From Gonium pectorale (taxonomy: Eukaryota > Chlorophyta > Chlorophyceae > Chlamydomonadales > Volvocaceae), in the NCBI GenBank assembly GCA_001584585.1, contig LSYV01000010.1, positions 2,097,092 to 2,111,853 of the forward strand: a stretch of 14,762 nucleotides of DNA. The letters run 5' to 3'. Below, in pieces: positions 1-9,597 of this stretch. The notes under the pieces are model-generated. The model saw only the letters and a list, made by a program, of their open reading frames with translations, was not told the origin of the DNA and did not search any database. The stretch's first letter is position 1. Every line of letters starts with the position of its first letter. A program made the position numbers and the translations under genes.

Positions 1-386
1 GGTTAGGTGGCGGCGGGACGGAGGGGGACGGGGACGGGACGACGGCGCGTGTCGAGTCGGGTGGAGGGCCGGGGGTGGGGGTGGGGGTGGGGAGGGCATG
101 GGGCGGGGCGGGGCATGGTGGAGGGGTTAGGCTTACTGACCGACTGACCGACCGACCGACTGACTGACTGAAGTAACTAGTTGATTTGCGACTCCTCGTG
201 CCCGACCACCCGCCTGCCCGCTCCCCCAAGCCATGAGCTGCCCGCTGTACCCGCCCCTATGACACCAACTGCTGTGTGGCGTCCTCTCTCGGGGCCCGGG
301 CCTCCCCCCACTCAGCGGGATGGGAGCCTTCAAGTGGAGGCCAGTATGTTCACGTCAATGTTGTGCTCCCCTACCCCCCCTCTCAG
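1..386 (+). other. Partial intron upstream of the first visible ABCG exon
   Basis: No coding segment matching an ABC transporter is visible here. The stretch is G-rich at its start (long GGGG runs around 60-110), has a tetranucleotide repeat at about 136-172, then C-rich sequence ending in CCCCTCTCAG, a good acceptor at 386. The first visible exon begins inside a glycine codon (GC of GGC), so the previous exon must end in G, as expected where the family reads ...SIG-HELL. The intron's donor lies at or before the window start and cannot be placed. Confidence 0.7.
136..172. repeat. ACTG/ACCG tetranucleotide microsatellite
   Basis: Imperfect tandem array of a four-base unit alternating between GACT and GACC, nine or so units, within the partial intron. 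No function is suggested; likely polymorphic in length. Confidence 0.8.
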
Positions 387-3300
387 GCCACGAGCTGCTC
401 ATTAACCCCTCCATGCTGCTGCTGGACGAGCCTACCAGCGGGTTAGGTGCGCAGCCACGTGCCGCCGCGGGCCGGGGTGTGTGTGTGGGGGGGGGGATGG
501 GGAAGGGCGGCAGCGGAGAAGGACGTGCATGTGTGATGATGGTGGTGGTGGAGATGGTGGTGATGATGGTGGTGGTAGTGATGGTGGTGGTGGTGATGGT
601 GGTGGTGGTAGTAGTAGTAGGCCGCTGCGTGCAGCACTTGGGAGCCTGGGTCCACGACATGGCCATGGGGTGCTTCCGTGGCCCGTCCTGCTGCCCGCCC
701 TGCCACCCGCCCACCCTCACAACCCACCCGCTTCCCGCCCACCCCCACCCTACCCACCAACGCCCCCGCCCGCTGCCGCGCCGACCCGCTGCCGCCCGCC
801 CGCAGACAGCACCACGGCGCTCCGGCTGATGCACACGCTGCGCAGCCTGGCGAGCGGCGGCCGCACAATCGTCACCTCCATCCACCAGCCCTCCAGCCGC
901 CTCTACCGCCAGATGGACAAGGTGGGGGGAGGGGGGCGGAGTTGGGGCGGGGGCGGGAAGGGTGGCGGGGACGGGGTTGGGGTGGGGTAGAGATTGGGCA
1001 CCGGCGGAGCGTACCCCACCCCTGCTGCTGCTGCTGCTGCTGGCTTGCTGCTGCTGCGTCGTACTCCCTGCTGCCCCCCGCCTCAACTCACGGCGCTGCC
1101 GGCGCCCAGGTGCCGACGCCCAGGTACCCCTACGCCCCTACGCCCCCACGCCATCATCTGCACAACCGAACGCGCCCAAGGCTAGTCACTAAACTCAGAC
1201 ACCCATGTTACCTCGACGGGCCGCCGTTGCGACCGCTATTATTACCATCATGCACACGACTCCACCAGCCCTGCCCAATAGCTGCTGGCCTCGCCGCCCC
1301 CGCCTGCTCCTCGTTCGCTGAAAGGACCACTTCGCTGATGGTTCCCGTGCCGCGCCGCGCCGTGCCGTGCTGCAGCTGATGCTCCTCTCGGAGGGCCGCA
1401 CCATGTACTATGGCGAGGCGGCCGCGGTGTCCACCTGGTTCCGACTGCACGGCCAGCCCTGCCCCTTCGGAACCAACGTCGCCGACCACATCCTGGACCT
1501 GGCCAGCGGGGACGTGGTGCTGGGGGGAGGCGCCTCCGTGGCCGCGGGGCTGAGCGAGCTGGGCGGCGAGGCGGGCGCGGCTGCGGCGGAGGCGGCGCCC
1601 GCCAGCGCCGCCGAGGTGCTGCGCGGGCTGGTGGAGGCGTACGAGAAGCGTAGCGTCGGTGAGGAGGGCGGGGTTGGTGGGGCTCGGGGGGTGGCGAGGG
1701 AGGGAGGGGGTGATGAATAGGGGGTGTGGTGGGGGGGGAGGGGCGAGGTGGGGTGAGGCATCGGTGGGAAAGAGGGTATGTAGGTCGCGGGGGTGGGTGC
1801 AATGGTGGGGAAGGGGAGGGAGGAGGGTGCCCAGGAGGTAGGGTGGGGCGCGAGCGGGCTGGCGGCGGCGGCATGCGACAGCGTGCTGTGGGTGGGGCGT
1901 CGGGGGGCGGCCGGGACTTGGCAGGAGGGCGGGCAGGTGGTGCGGTGCAGAACTGCTGGCGAGGGCGATGATGCCGTGGGATGGGCTGCAGGGGCCTGGC
2001 TCCTAGTGTCGGCTGGGTCCCTTATTACCCGTACCCGGGCTTCCAAACGTGATGTTTGACACCCTTTTGAACACCCCTGTCCGGTCCCGTTCGCGTCCGT
2101 CCCCACCCTCGGTGCAGGCCGCGGCCGCGGCGGCATCCGCGCCTCGGATCTGGTGGAGCTGGAGGAGCAGCAGCAGGGACAGCAGAGGCAGCAGGGGCAG
2201 GGCGACGGTGGCGACGGGGCGATAGGCCCGGGGAAGGAGGTGGAGGTGGCGGAGGGCGGCGGCGCGGCGGCGGACGACAAGTGGGGCGCGTCCTGGCTGG
2301 ACCAGGTGGGGCGGGGACGGGAGATAGGCGGGGGCGGGTCCGGGAGCAGGTGGGGCCTAGGGGAAGGGGCGGGGGCGGGTCCCGAAGCAGGCGGGGCAGG
2401 GCTAGAGGGCTGGATGAGGTTGGGCGGGGACGGGGGCGGGAGCAGGCGGCTCAGACAGGCGCTTGGTTTTCCCCATGGTTGGGGGAGAGTGATGGCGGGT
2501 GGCAAGTCAAGCAGCAGTCTATCCATCCCAACCCCTTCCCGCTGCAGGCCTGACCGCCGCCCCGCCCGCCTGCCCCCTGCCTGGCCCCCCTCCAATACAC
2601 AAACTCGCCATACAACGACGCCATCACTTTCGCGCTTACGCTCGTCGTATGCGTATTCCTTTTCAACACACACCCGCAGGTCAAGTACCTGACGGTCCGC
2701 TCCGTCAAGACGCGCCGCTTCCAGTCGCTGTCCAGCCAGAAGTTCATCCAGCTGATTGGCGTGGCGCTGCTGTCGGGCATGTTCTGGTGCGCAGGGGGGA
2801 AACGAAGGGGGGGTGGGGGGGCGGGGGCGGGTGACGAGCAGAAGTTTGAAGGGGTCTTAAGGTGGCGCTGCTGCTGTGGGGCATGTTCTTGCGAGCGCAC
2901 TCGGATTTCCACAAAAAGCGCGAGAGGGCGAGGGCGTCCGTCGGAAGGACAGGTGAGGCTGGGACTACATGGCCGCTGGCGGGCATGTTGTGGTGAGCCA
3001 GGGGACCGAGAGGGGGCCGCGGGAGGAGGCGAGCGGGCAGATCTGGCATGTTCTGTTGAGTGAGGGGAACTAGGGGGCGGGCGCTGGCGGTCTGCCGCGT
3101 CCTCGTCCGCCCTCCTGCAGCCGCCAGACCCGCCCTTGGCACCCTGTCCCCTCTTGGGTAGCCGGCTGTACCATCGCGTGCGCGCCGGCTCCGCCCCCGC
3201 GCTCCCCGACCCCAAACCCACAGCCTGGAACACCGGCCCCCGGCGGACTACGCTTGACCCCCTCCCGCCTGACCCCGCCCCACCCCCTGAAAACGCCTTC

Positions 3301-6300
3301 CAAACCTCAAACCTCACCTCCCTACACCGCGACCCCCGCCCCCGCCCGCGCCCCCCAGGTGGCAGCGCGGCCCCGACCTGGACTCGGAGCAGGCGGTGCT
3401 GGACATTGGCGGCCTGCTCTTCTTCGTGGAGCTGTTCATGGGCTTCGCGTCGCTCTACGCCGCGCTCTTCACCTTCCCCGCAGAGTTCCAGGTGCGATGC
3501 GCTGAGCGCCTGTGGTCTGCCACATCCCCGTCGGTTGCCCTCACCCCATCCACGCCCTCACCCCATGCATGACCCGCCCTCGCCGCTTCAAAACGCGTTG
3601 CAGGCGTGCCCTCCCCAACACCTCCCCAACACCTCCCCAGCCCAACCCTCACCCCAACCCCTCCCCAAACCAACCCAACCCCTGGACCCCCCCTCCCCCC
3701 CAGCTGCTTGTCAAGGAGCGCCAGAGCGGCATGTACCGTCTGTCGGCCTTCTACGCCGCCCGCACGCTGTCCGACCTGCCCATGGACTGCCTGCTGCCGT
3801 CGCTGTTCACGTGGATCGTGTACTGGATGAGCGGGCTGCGGATAGACGCGGGTGAGGGGGGGTGAGGGGTGGAGGGAGGGGTTGCAAATATACAACGGGC
3901 TGGGCGCCAGCAGCGAGTGAGGGGGAAGGGGGTGAAGGGACAGGGGAATGAACACCGAGGGGGGGGAGGTTACTCATGCCGTGGGGCAAGCTGGGCGATG
4001 ACCGACGAGCGGGGCGCCGTCGTGAGGGGGGGCGGGCGATTCCCGGGGGCTTGTGTGTTGGGTAGGCGAACGGCGCTTGCTGGAGACGTGCGCGGCGAAA
4101 GCGGCAAACAGGGGCAGAAGGCAGGGCAGTCGAGCAGGATGGCTGCCAAGCGTCGTGGCCAGCTATGGCTAGGCCTTTGCCCCTTGTGTGCGTGGGGGGA
4201 GGCGGGGGCGCGGGATGCGGGTAGTTGGGGGGGGGGCAGGGAGGAGACGCGCGTTATAGCAGTGGGCAGTGCGGCAGGGGTGGTGTGGGTACAGGTATCT
4301 GCGTCTGGGCACCCTCCGCGCACGGCTGCGTGAGATGCGCCTTGCTTGATGTGGCCACCTTGCACCAGGCTGGCTATCTTGAACGCTTTTTTCCCGAAAA
4401 ACACCCCCTTTTGGGGCGGGCCCAGACGAAGATGGGGGGCCGGAAGAAGGGGTGCTCTTATGAGAAAACCAGCCCCGGAAAGCGGCTACGTCTGTGGAGC
4501 GGACCAAAAACGCCCACCAGGAGGGCGTCCCCGGACGAAAATCCTCGTGCTGTGGCCACCTTGCTGTGGCCACCTTTCCGCAACCCGTCCGCAGCCCGCA
4601 GCGTGGCGTCCTCGCAACGGTGTTGCCCGCCCCTCCGCCGCCCTCTGCGCCTGCCCTTGTGCGATCACTGCGGCACCGCGGGCACCTCGGGGTGCGACCC
4701 GTCCCCCGCCTCCTCCGTCGCCTTCCGGGCAAGCCCCTGCTCCTCCGCCCCCACCCCCCATCCCCGCGAACACAGCTGGCGTTCAGCCTCCTCCGATCAA
4801 ACCCTGTTTCTTTCACCCACCCACCCCTTCCCCGCGCCCCCAAAGCCTTCCCATCTTCTAAAGCCTCCCTCCGCCCGCCCGCCCGCCCTCTTGGCCCCCC
4901 CCCCCAGGCGCCTTCTTCGCCTGCTGGTCCAGCGTCATCCTGCTGGTGCTGACGGCGCAGAGCGTGGGGCTGCTCATCGGCGCCACCGTCATGAACCCAC
5001 AGGTGAGGCCGTGGACGTGCCGGGCAGCCGTGCCAGGCCGGCGTGCGGTCGACGCGGTTGCCCGCATCTGCCGCGACCCTGTGCGAAGGACCCTGTCGCT
5101 GTCGCTTCGTTCCTCGGAGACATCCGCCTGGAAAGTTGGCGCGGCGTGAAATGCGGGGTTACGGCGAATCCTCCGGAATGGTCCGGTCGGAAATGGGGGT
5201 GGGGGGTGCCGTGGTAGGGAGAGGGGCGGGGCGCAGGTCGCTCCGTGGCGCAAGGCGTCGCCCATTCTCCGGGAGAAGCGCTGCACACAGCGCCGGGGCC
5301 TGCCCGCAGCGTGCCACCTGCAAACCGACAGCAACCGCCCGCCCGCCCGTGCCCAACCGTCCCAACCGCCAACCAGAATGGCCAAACCATCGCGACCATC
5401 TTCATGCTGAGCACGATGCTGGTGGGCGGCTACTACGTCCGCGGTATCCCGGTGTGGATCTCGTGGCTCAAGTACGCGTCCTTCATCTACTGGGGCTGGA
5501 ACCTGCTGCTCAAGGTGGGCGGTAGTTGACGGTTGTCGGTCGTTTCCGGCTGGCGGTTGTCGATAGTTTCCGGTTGGCGGTTATTTGTCGTTTCCGGTTG
5601 GAGCAGGTCCTTCATGGGGGTGCGGCACCCGGGGCCGTGGGCAGTGCCGATCCCCTCGCGCCCTCACCGTCGTCCGTTCCCCACCTCCGATGCACGGCAC
5701 CAACGGCCACCCGGCTTGGACGGCCCCGGACTGGGGAAGGGGACCTCTCCGGACCGGGGCAAGGCTCAGAAGGCGATGCTCATGTCACACCGCTCCGTCT
5801 CTGGAGCACAGCTCGGCGCTCTCATGCGATGCTCCCATCGCTGCTCCATCCCATCCTCACCACGCGACACATCCCCCCCCTTACGCACACATCACCAGCT
5901 CGCAGACTCAGCTCGGACACAAACACAAAGCTCAAGCATTGCCGGTGTGAACGCCTTCCAACCTGCTGGCCCCGCCCCCACCACCGCAGGTGGAGTTCCG
6001 CCACCGGCCGTTTGGGTGCGACCTCATAACGGGCAGCACCGACGCCGCGGCGGGCGCCGGCGGGGAGTCGGTCATCGCCGCGGCCGCCAAGCTGACGCTG
6101 GAGAGCGGCAGCAGCTGCCAGGTGGCGCAGGCGGGGCTGTACCAGATCAACGTCAACGTAAGTGGCAGGCAGAAGCGGGCGGTTGGTTGATGCGCGTCGC
6201 AGCCGAGTAGGATGTACCGGAGACGAAGTCAAAACAGTCCACAACACATATATACCGGTATACATACACATGTATGTTTATACTTTATATATAAGTGTTT

Positions 6301-6585
6301 ATTGGGAAGGAGGATGTCGGTGTTGGGAAGGGGGGTTTTGTGTGCGGGCGGACGGCGGACAGGCTGCTCAGACTCACCCCCTCCCTCCCTCCTGCCACCC
6401 CCGCTCGCGCGCCCCTCACCCCCTCCGCTGCCCCCACTACCCCCCTCCCCACCTGTCCACGCTGCTCACCACAGGAGGCGGTGACCCTTGACGTCTGCAT
6501 CCTGATCGCCATGCTCATCTTTTTGCGCATTTGCATCTACTACGCCCTCGCGTACAAGACGACGTTCAAGGGCCAGAAAAAGTGA
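387..6585 (+). CDS. ABCG (white-brown complex) half-transporter, 3' part, 11 exons
   Basis: Membrane ATP-binding cassette half-transporter with the ABCG order (nucleotide-binding domain, then membrane domain); family members dimerise and mostly export lipids, hormones or other hydrophobic compounds. Exons: 387-446, 806-921, 1376-1658, 2118-2305, 2680-2786, 3359-3491, 3704-3851, 4908-5002, 5377-5514, 5990-6157, 6475-6585. All introns are GT-AG and the reading frame is kept across every junction, giving 514 residues after a split Gly. Visible: Walker B LLLDEP (residues 10-15), D-loop SGLD (17-20), H-loop His46 in SIHQPSS, and an Ala/Gly/Gln/Glu-rich linker (about 103-208). Membrane segments lie near 237-253, 268-290, 316-340, 347-371, 379-396 and 484-505. 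[13 protein letters not shown] (299-311) and GGYY are family hallmarks. Cys432 and Cys465 lie in the loop before the last segment and could form the disulfide seen there in ABCG2. Walker A and the signature motif are outside the window. The substrate cannot be inferred. The closest family resemblance is to plant ABCG14/21/22-type half-transporters. Confidence 0.93.
535..620. repeat. GGT/GAT/AGT trinucleotide microsatellite in intron 447-805
   Basis: About 86 nt of nearly pure trinucleotide repeat (GGT with GAT and AGT variants), preceded by a TG run and a G10 tract at about 480-497. It lies inside the intron between the Walker B exon and the H-loop exon. On the opposite strand it reads as a His/Tyr run, which is an artefact of the repeat. 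The G-rich strand could form G-quadruplex structure in the pre-mRNA (inference). Confidence 0.9.
1022..1056. repeat. CTG microsatellite in intron 922-1375
   Basis: Seven perfect CTG units (1022-1042), a short interruption, and three more CTG units (1048-1056). It is intronic; the flanking exons end at 921 and begin at 1376. CAG/CTG repeats are common in volvocine genomes, so this is ordinary. Confidence 0.9.
2776..3060 (+). repeat. Degenerate copies of the exon 2680-2786 end within the next intron
   Basis: The exon end contains GGCATGTTCTGG followed by the donor GTGCGC. The core GGCATGTT recurs at 2880, 2982 and 3045, each with local similarity around it: at 2863 a GTGGCGCTGCTG stretch precedes it as in the exon, at 2982 GTGGTGAGC follows, and at 3045 CTGTTGAGTGAGG follows. 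Spacings are 104, 102 and 63 nt. This looks like decayed tandem duplication of a roughly 100-nt unit spanning an exon/intron boundary. The copies carry donor-like GTGAG sequences that could act as decoys. Confidence 0.6.
3899..3953 (+). repeat. Two short modules shared with the 3' flank of the same gene
   Basis: GCTGGGCGCCAGCAGCG (3899-3915) is identical to 6721-6737, and the 20-nt stretch at 3934-3953 (GAAGGGACAGGGGAATGAAC) matches 6693-6712 with one mismatch. The order of the two modules is reversed between the sites. They may be fragments of a dispersed repeat; no open frame or terminal repeat identifies it. Confidence 0.55.
4350..4576 (+). repeat. Possible inserted segment flanked by 14-nt direct repeats in intron 3852-4907
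   Basis: TGTGGCCACCTTGC occurs at 4350-4363 and again at 4551-4564, followed at once by a third partial copy (TGTGGCCACCTT, 4565-4576). The intervening stretch of about 187 nt differs from the rest of the intron: it has A and T runs (TTTTTT near 4387, AAAAA near 4399 and 4506) and no G-run bias. The host intron, 1,056 nt, is the longest in this gene. An old non-autonomous element is possible, but I see no clear terminal inverted repeats. Confidence 0.4.
5531..5602 (+). repeat. Three-copy 24-nt tandem repeat in intron 5515-5989
   Basis: Three consecutive 24-nt units start at 5531, 5555 and 5579, each built as GGTT-variable-GTTTCCGG(C/T)TGG. The period is exactly 24 nt with a few substitutions per unit. 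The array starts 17 nt after the donor at 5515, so it is part of the early intron. No function is evident. Confidence 0.85.
6240..6302. other. AT-rich island with perfect palindrome in intron 6158-6474
   Basis: About 60 nt are strongly A/T-rich with alternating purine-pyrimidine steps, in sharp contrast to the surrounding GC-rich sequence. It contains TATACCGGTATA (6251-6262), a perfect 12-bp palindrome, then ACATGTAT and TTATATATAA motifs. It could be a decayed insertion or a duplex-unwinding/cruciform-prone site; this is inference. Confidence 0.7.
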
Positions 6586-6899
6586 CCACGTGACTGAGAT
6601 GGTTGCGGGCGAGACGGGGAGGGCAGGGCGCACCGATGGGGCTCCGAAGGCCCCCGCGTGCGAGTGGTGGCCGGAGGGGAGCGGAGGGAGTTGAAGGGAA
6701 AGGGGAATGAACGACGACGAGCTGGGCGCCAGCAGCGTATGTCCCGTCCGGAGGGACGGGGGGAAGGGGGAGCGGGGAGGGGCGAGGGGGGAGAGAGCCC
6801 GCATCGGTGCGGACACGCAAGCGCTCCGCGCGCGGCCGCCGGGCGTTGCGCGGGAGCCGGCAGCGCGGCACGATACGTGGGAACGGGAAGCGGTGCGCC

Positions 6900-6943
6900 A
6901 GTACGGCGTGTGTTACGTATGCTATACGGAGTACGGCGTGTGT
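6900..6943 (+). repeat. Duplicated 14-nt motif in GT-rich sequence
   Basis: AGTACGGCGTGTGT occurs at 6900-6913 and 6930-6943, a 30-nt period, running into a short TG repeat. Small local duplication downstream of the ABCG stop. Confidence 0.7.
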
Positions 6944-7512
6944 GTCTGTGTGTGTGCCAGCATCGACAGCGCAGCGCCGGCGGCGGCATGCTGTGGTGGT
7001 GGTGGGGGGGGGGGTGGCGGTGGGTGGAGGGAGGGGGTAGAGGGCCAGCGGCGGGCGCCGCCCAGTGTACGGCACGACGTCGTTTTGCGCCCGCGGCCGA
7101 AAGCGTGAGGGTGGGGCTCCCCGGCGGCGGCGGAGCGAAGCCCTGAAAGGCATCGCGGCCGCTGGGCGCTGCCCTCCCATCCCCGGGTTGGGAGTGCGGC
7201 CTGGCTTGGGCGTGGGGGTCGCCCACCCCCCCTCACTCCCACCCTGTAGGCTGGTGCCCCGCCTGGGCCCGACATGGGGCGATTCCGGGAGATCATGCCC
7301 GCGTGCCGGTGCCGTGGTTGTGTTTTCTGACGAGAGGCGCCGTCCCGCGGATCAAGGGAGGGGGGGGCGCGGCGCCTCCGTTTCACAGCCCCCGCGCCGC
7401 CAGGGCTCGTGATGCCGCACAGTAAGAGGAACGCGACGCGGCGCTCAGCGCATAAGTTACTGCAGCTGCACCTGGGGGAGACGTGGGTCTCGGGGGCGGT
7501 GCGCACGGGTTC

Positions 7513-7850
7513 CATGAGAGAGAGAAAGAGAGAGCGGCAGAGAGAGAGAGAGCGGGGTGAGCTTGATTGCTCCCGAGCGTGTACCTATTATATGAGGGGT
7601 ATGGCGAGTTGTGAACAGAACCTGGGCCACGGAGAGAGGGAGAGGGGGGGCAGGGAGAGGCGGTGAGTGTTGGCTTGGTGCTGCATTTAGTGTCGAGTGC
7701 GTGGGCTGGGCGCCTGAGGTGTGGGTGTGTTTGCCAGCCACTACTACCTGGCCTGGGGCTGGGCGCTGCGGCCGCGGGCGCGAGGCGTTCTATGGGGCGG
7801 CGGGCATGCCAGGGTATGGCGGTGAGAGAGAGGGGAGAGAGAGAGAAACA
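7513..7850. repeat. Cluster of GA-rich polypurine tracts
   Basis: Three GA-rich blocks lie at about 7513-7556, 7630-7662 and 7819-7850, each made of GAGAGA/GAGG runs. Polypurine tracts of this kind can form triplex DNA or bind GA-binding proteins; here no function is shown. They lie in sequence without a recognised gene. Confidence 0.8.
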
Positions 7851-8719
7851 GCGTACGGATGAGCCGTACGGATGTATTCCGGTTGCGATTCCGGGTATTC
7901 GTTAACGCTGTCAAGGTAACGAGGCGGCAACGGTACGAGGCGGGAAATCCCGGTCGTGTGTTTATTCCGTCGTGATGTACGGAGCCTTCGCGGCGCGGGC
8001 TGACGTGTTGAAGGTGGCCGAAATGGAGTCGTTTGCTGTCGATTTATTCCTTATCAGGCAAGGCGTGTGTTGCAATGCCCAGACGTCTACGTGTATCGGT
8101 GTCGCTCGCTGGGGGACGCGTTGCGGCTGGCGGCGGGGCACGGGCATGAAGGGGGAAGCCGGGACGGGGTTTGCCTGGAACGGGGGTGGCCCATTGCCCC
8201 TTAGGTGGGCGGATGGGCAGGTGTGTCGGGGATTCGTGGGTGGAAGGCTTAAGGGCATTACTGCAAATGTCATGTGAACCGGCATTGTGTATGAGTGCAT
8301 GGCATTGCTCACGTGCACGTACGCTTGGGGCTTGGGCGTGGCGGCGGCGGAGGGGCGAGGCCGGCAGCGGCGAGCAAACGGCCTGCGCCGCCAGAGGGGC
8401 GCTCTGCAGCCTTCGGCCTTAAGGTTTTTTGGGGGGTGTGCGGTTTCGGTCTTACGGTTCTTTCAGCATGTGCACGACACTTGCTCGCACGAGGTTGCGT
8501 GCAAGGTGACGTTCTATGACAAGAGTACGTCCTTTGCGAAGGTACGATGTACGGCAGTACGACGAAAGTCGCCGAAGCGGCGGAGCGGGCAGGGGACTTC
8601 GTGTCGGGGCGGACCTCAACCGAGCCGGGGGCTTTCTGCGGGCGTCGTTTGTGCGCAGCAGTGCCTAGATTGTGCGGGAGCCGCCGCACTGCGTAGACTC
8701 CGTCGTACGGCTCGGCATG

Positions 8720-8735
8720 CCAGCACGAATGCTGG
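8720..8735 (+). other. Perfect hairpin with CGAA tetraloop
   Basis: CCAGCA (8720-8725), loop CGAA, TGCTGG (8730-8735): six perfect pairs, extendable by two G-U wobbles. If the stretch is 3' UTR, the hairpin would be present in the transcript. It lacks a following T run, so it is not a bacterial-type terminator. Confidence 0.5.
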
Positions 8736-9046
8736 TGGTTTTGCACTTTATCCCGTTGTGATTGAAATTGGTGCTCTTATGCAATGAATGGACACGGACA
8801 GGGTGCAGTATCGTATCGTATTAGGGTGTGAGTGTTGCATGCGGGCCGGCATTAAACGTGTTTGCCGTCGTCAACCGCACGTATGGCATGCTGTGCTTCG
8901 GCGATCACGAGGCAACGCGTCATCCTTCGACGCGCCCCCGCTGTGGCTGGACGGCCATCTCCTGCGGCTGAGTGTGCGAATCTGTTTTGCAAGCAAGCAC
9001 TGACGGGGGGTAGTTGTCCAGTCCTACCGTTGGGACGGAGAGCACA

Positions 9047-9064
9047 CAGGCGGCCGGCCGCCTG
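9047..9064. other. 18-bp perfect GC palindrome
   Basis: CAGGCGGCCGGCCGCCTG reads the same on both strands. It ends 13 nt before the TGTAA at 9078. A transcript could fold it only with a small loop, but as DNA it could extrude or bind a dimeric protein. The closeness to the polyadenylation signal suggests, without proving, a role in 3'-end formation. Confidence 0.7.
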
Positions 9065-9077
9065 CACTGCCTGCGGC

Positions 9078-9082
9078 TGTAA
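9078..9082 (+). terminator. TGTAA polyadenylation signal candidate
   Basis: TGTAA is the standard volvocine polyadenylation signal, normally 10-20 nt before the cleavage site. This is the first one on the + strand after the ABCG stop; cleavage would fall near 9095. A second TGTAA is at 9454-9458. Either could end the ABCG transcript. Confidence 0.4.
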
Positions 9083-9597
9083 TCGTTTGGGGGCTGCTCG
9101 CTGCTCGCTCCCTGCCCAGGTATCGGCGTGGGTATCGGGACGCCTGCCGCGCTCCCGGATGCTCTGCCGCAGGCGTCAGACAGGCGGTCACTGCTGGGCG
9201 TGTCTGTCGCGTCCCGCGCAAAGGTTTCTCCAGCCTATCCCAGGGATGGTTTAGTGCTGGCGGAAAAGGGGACGGAAATAGGGAAGGCAGCCTCTACGGT
9301 CATACACACCCGGGGGTGCGATGTTGCCAGCAGGGCGCCGAGCACAGGGCAAGGCGGACGAGGGAAACGAGCGCTATCAGTTGCCGTCAGCGCGGTGCAC
9401 TCAATGAGCTCTGCTTCTCTACGCCCTACTCTGCATGCTGTATAAACTCAGCCTGTAAGAGGGAAACGAACATATGGACTTGCCGGGGCTCCGCCCTTCC
9501 CCAAGCATTCCCCATGCGCCATTCGTTGACCTCGCAGTTCAAACAGAGTGCACCAAAGCCCCCACAAACTTCCCAAATGTTGGTCAATTTCCTCATG

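Larger units (their letters stand above)
6586..9095 (+). other. Probable long 3' UTR of the ABCG gene, or unassigned non-coding sequence
   Basis: After the TGA at 6583-6585 no convincing coding exon is seen for about 2.5 kb. The open frames present lack the strong G/C third-position bias of the real exons and overlap each other on both strands. The first TGTAA, the usual volvocine polyadenylation signal, is at 9078-9082. The stretch holds a GT-rich segment with a 14-nt duplication (6900-6913 and 6930-6943), GA-rich tracts (7513-7850), and a 10-nt duplication CGTACGGATG (7852-7861, 7865-7874). From about 7,870 base composition is more balanced, as in many algal 3' UTRs. A separate unrecognised transcript cannot be excluded. 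Confidence 0.4.

Noticed and set aside
443..868. Minus-strand frame with a His/Tyr-rich run
   Set aside because: It is the reverse complement of the intronic GGT/GAT microsatellite and overlaps real exons; no independent coding signal.
1408..2673. 421-codon antisense open frame
   Set aside because: Proline/serine-rich shadow of GC-rich exons and introns on the + strand; the + strand exons carry conserved ABCG motifs.
4225..5217. Long + strand open frame across the large ABCG intron
   Set aside because: It is out of frame with exon 4908-5002, whose true frame encodes a membrane segment typical of ABCG; the rest is intron.
7972..8277. Possible 100-residue gene in the gap between the two genes
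   Set aside because: Third positions lack the strong G/C bias of the confirmed exons, there is no recognisable motif, and no promoter or polyadenylation signal is placed for it.
8862..9254. 130-codon + strand open frame
   Set aside because: Cys/Arg/Ala-rich with no domain, and it crosses the palindrome and TGTAA signal; best read as non-coding.
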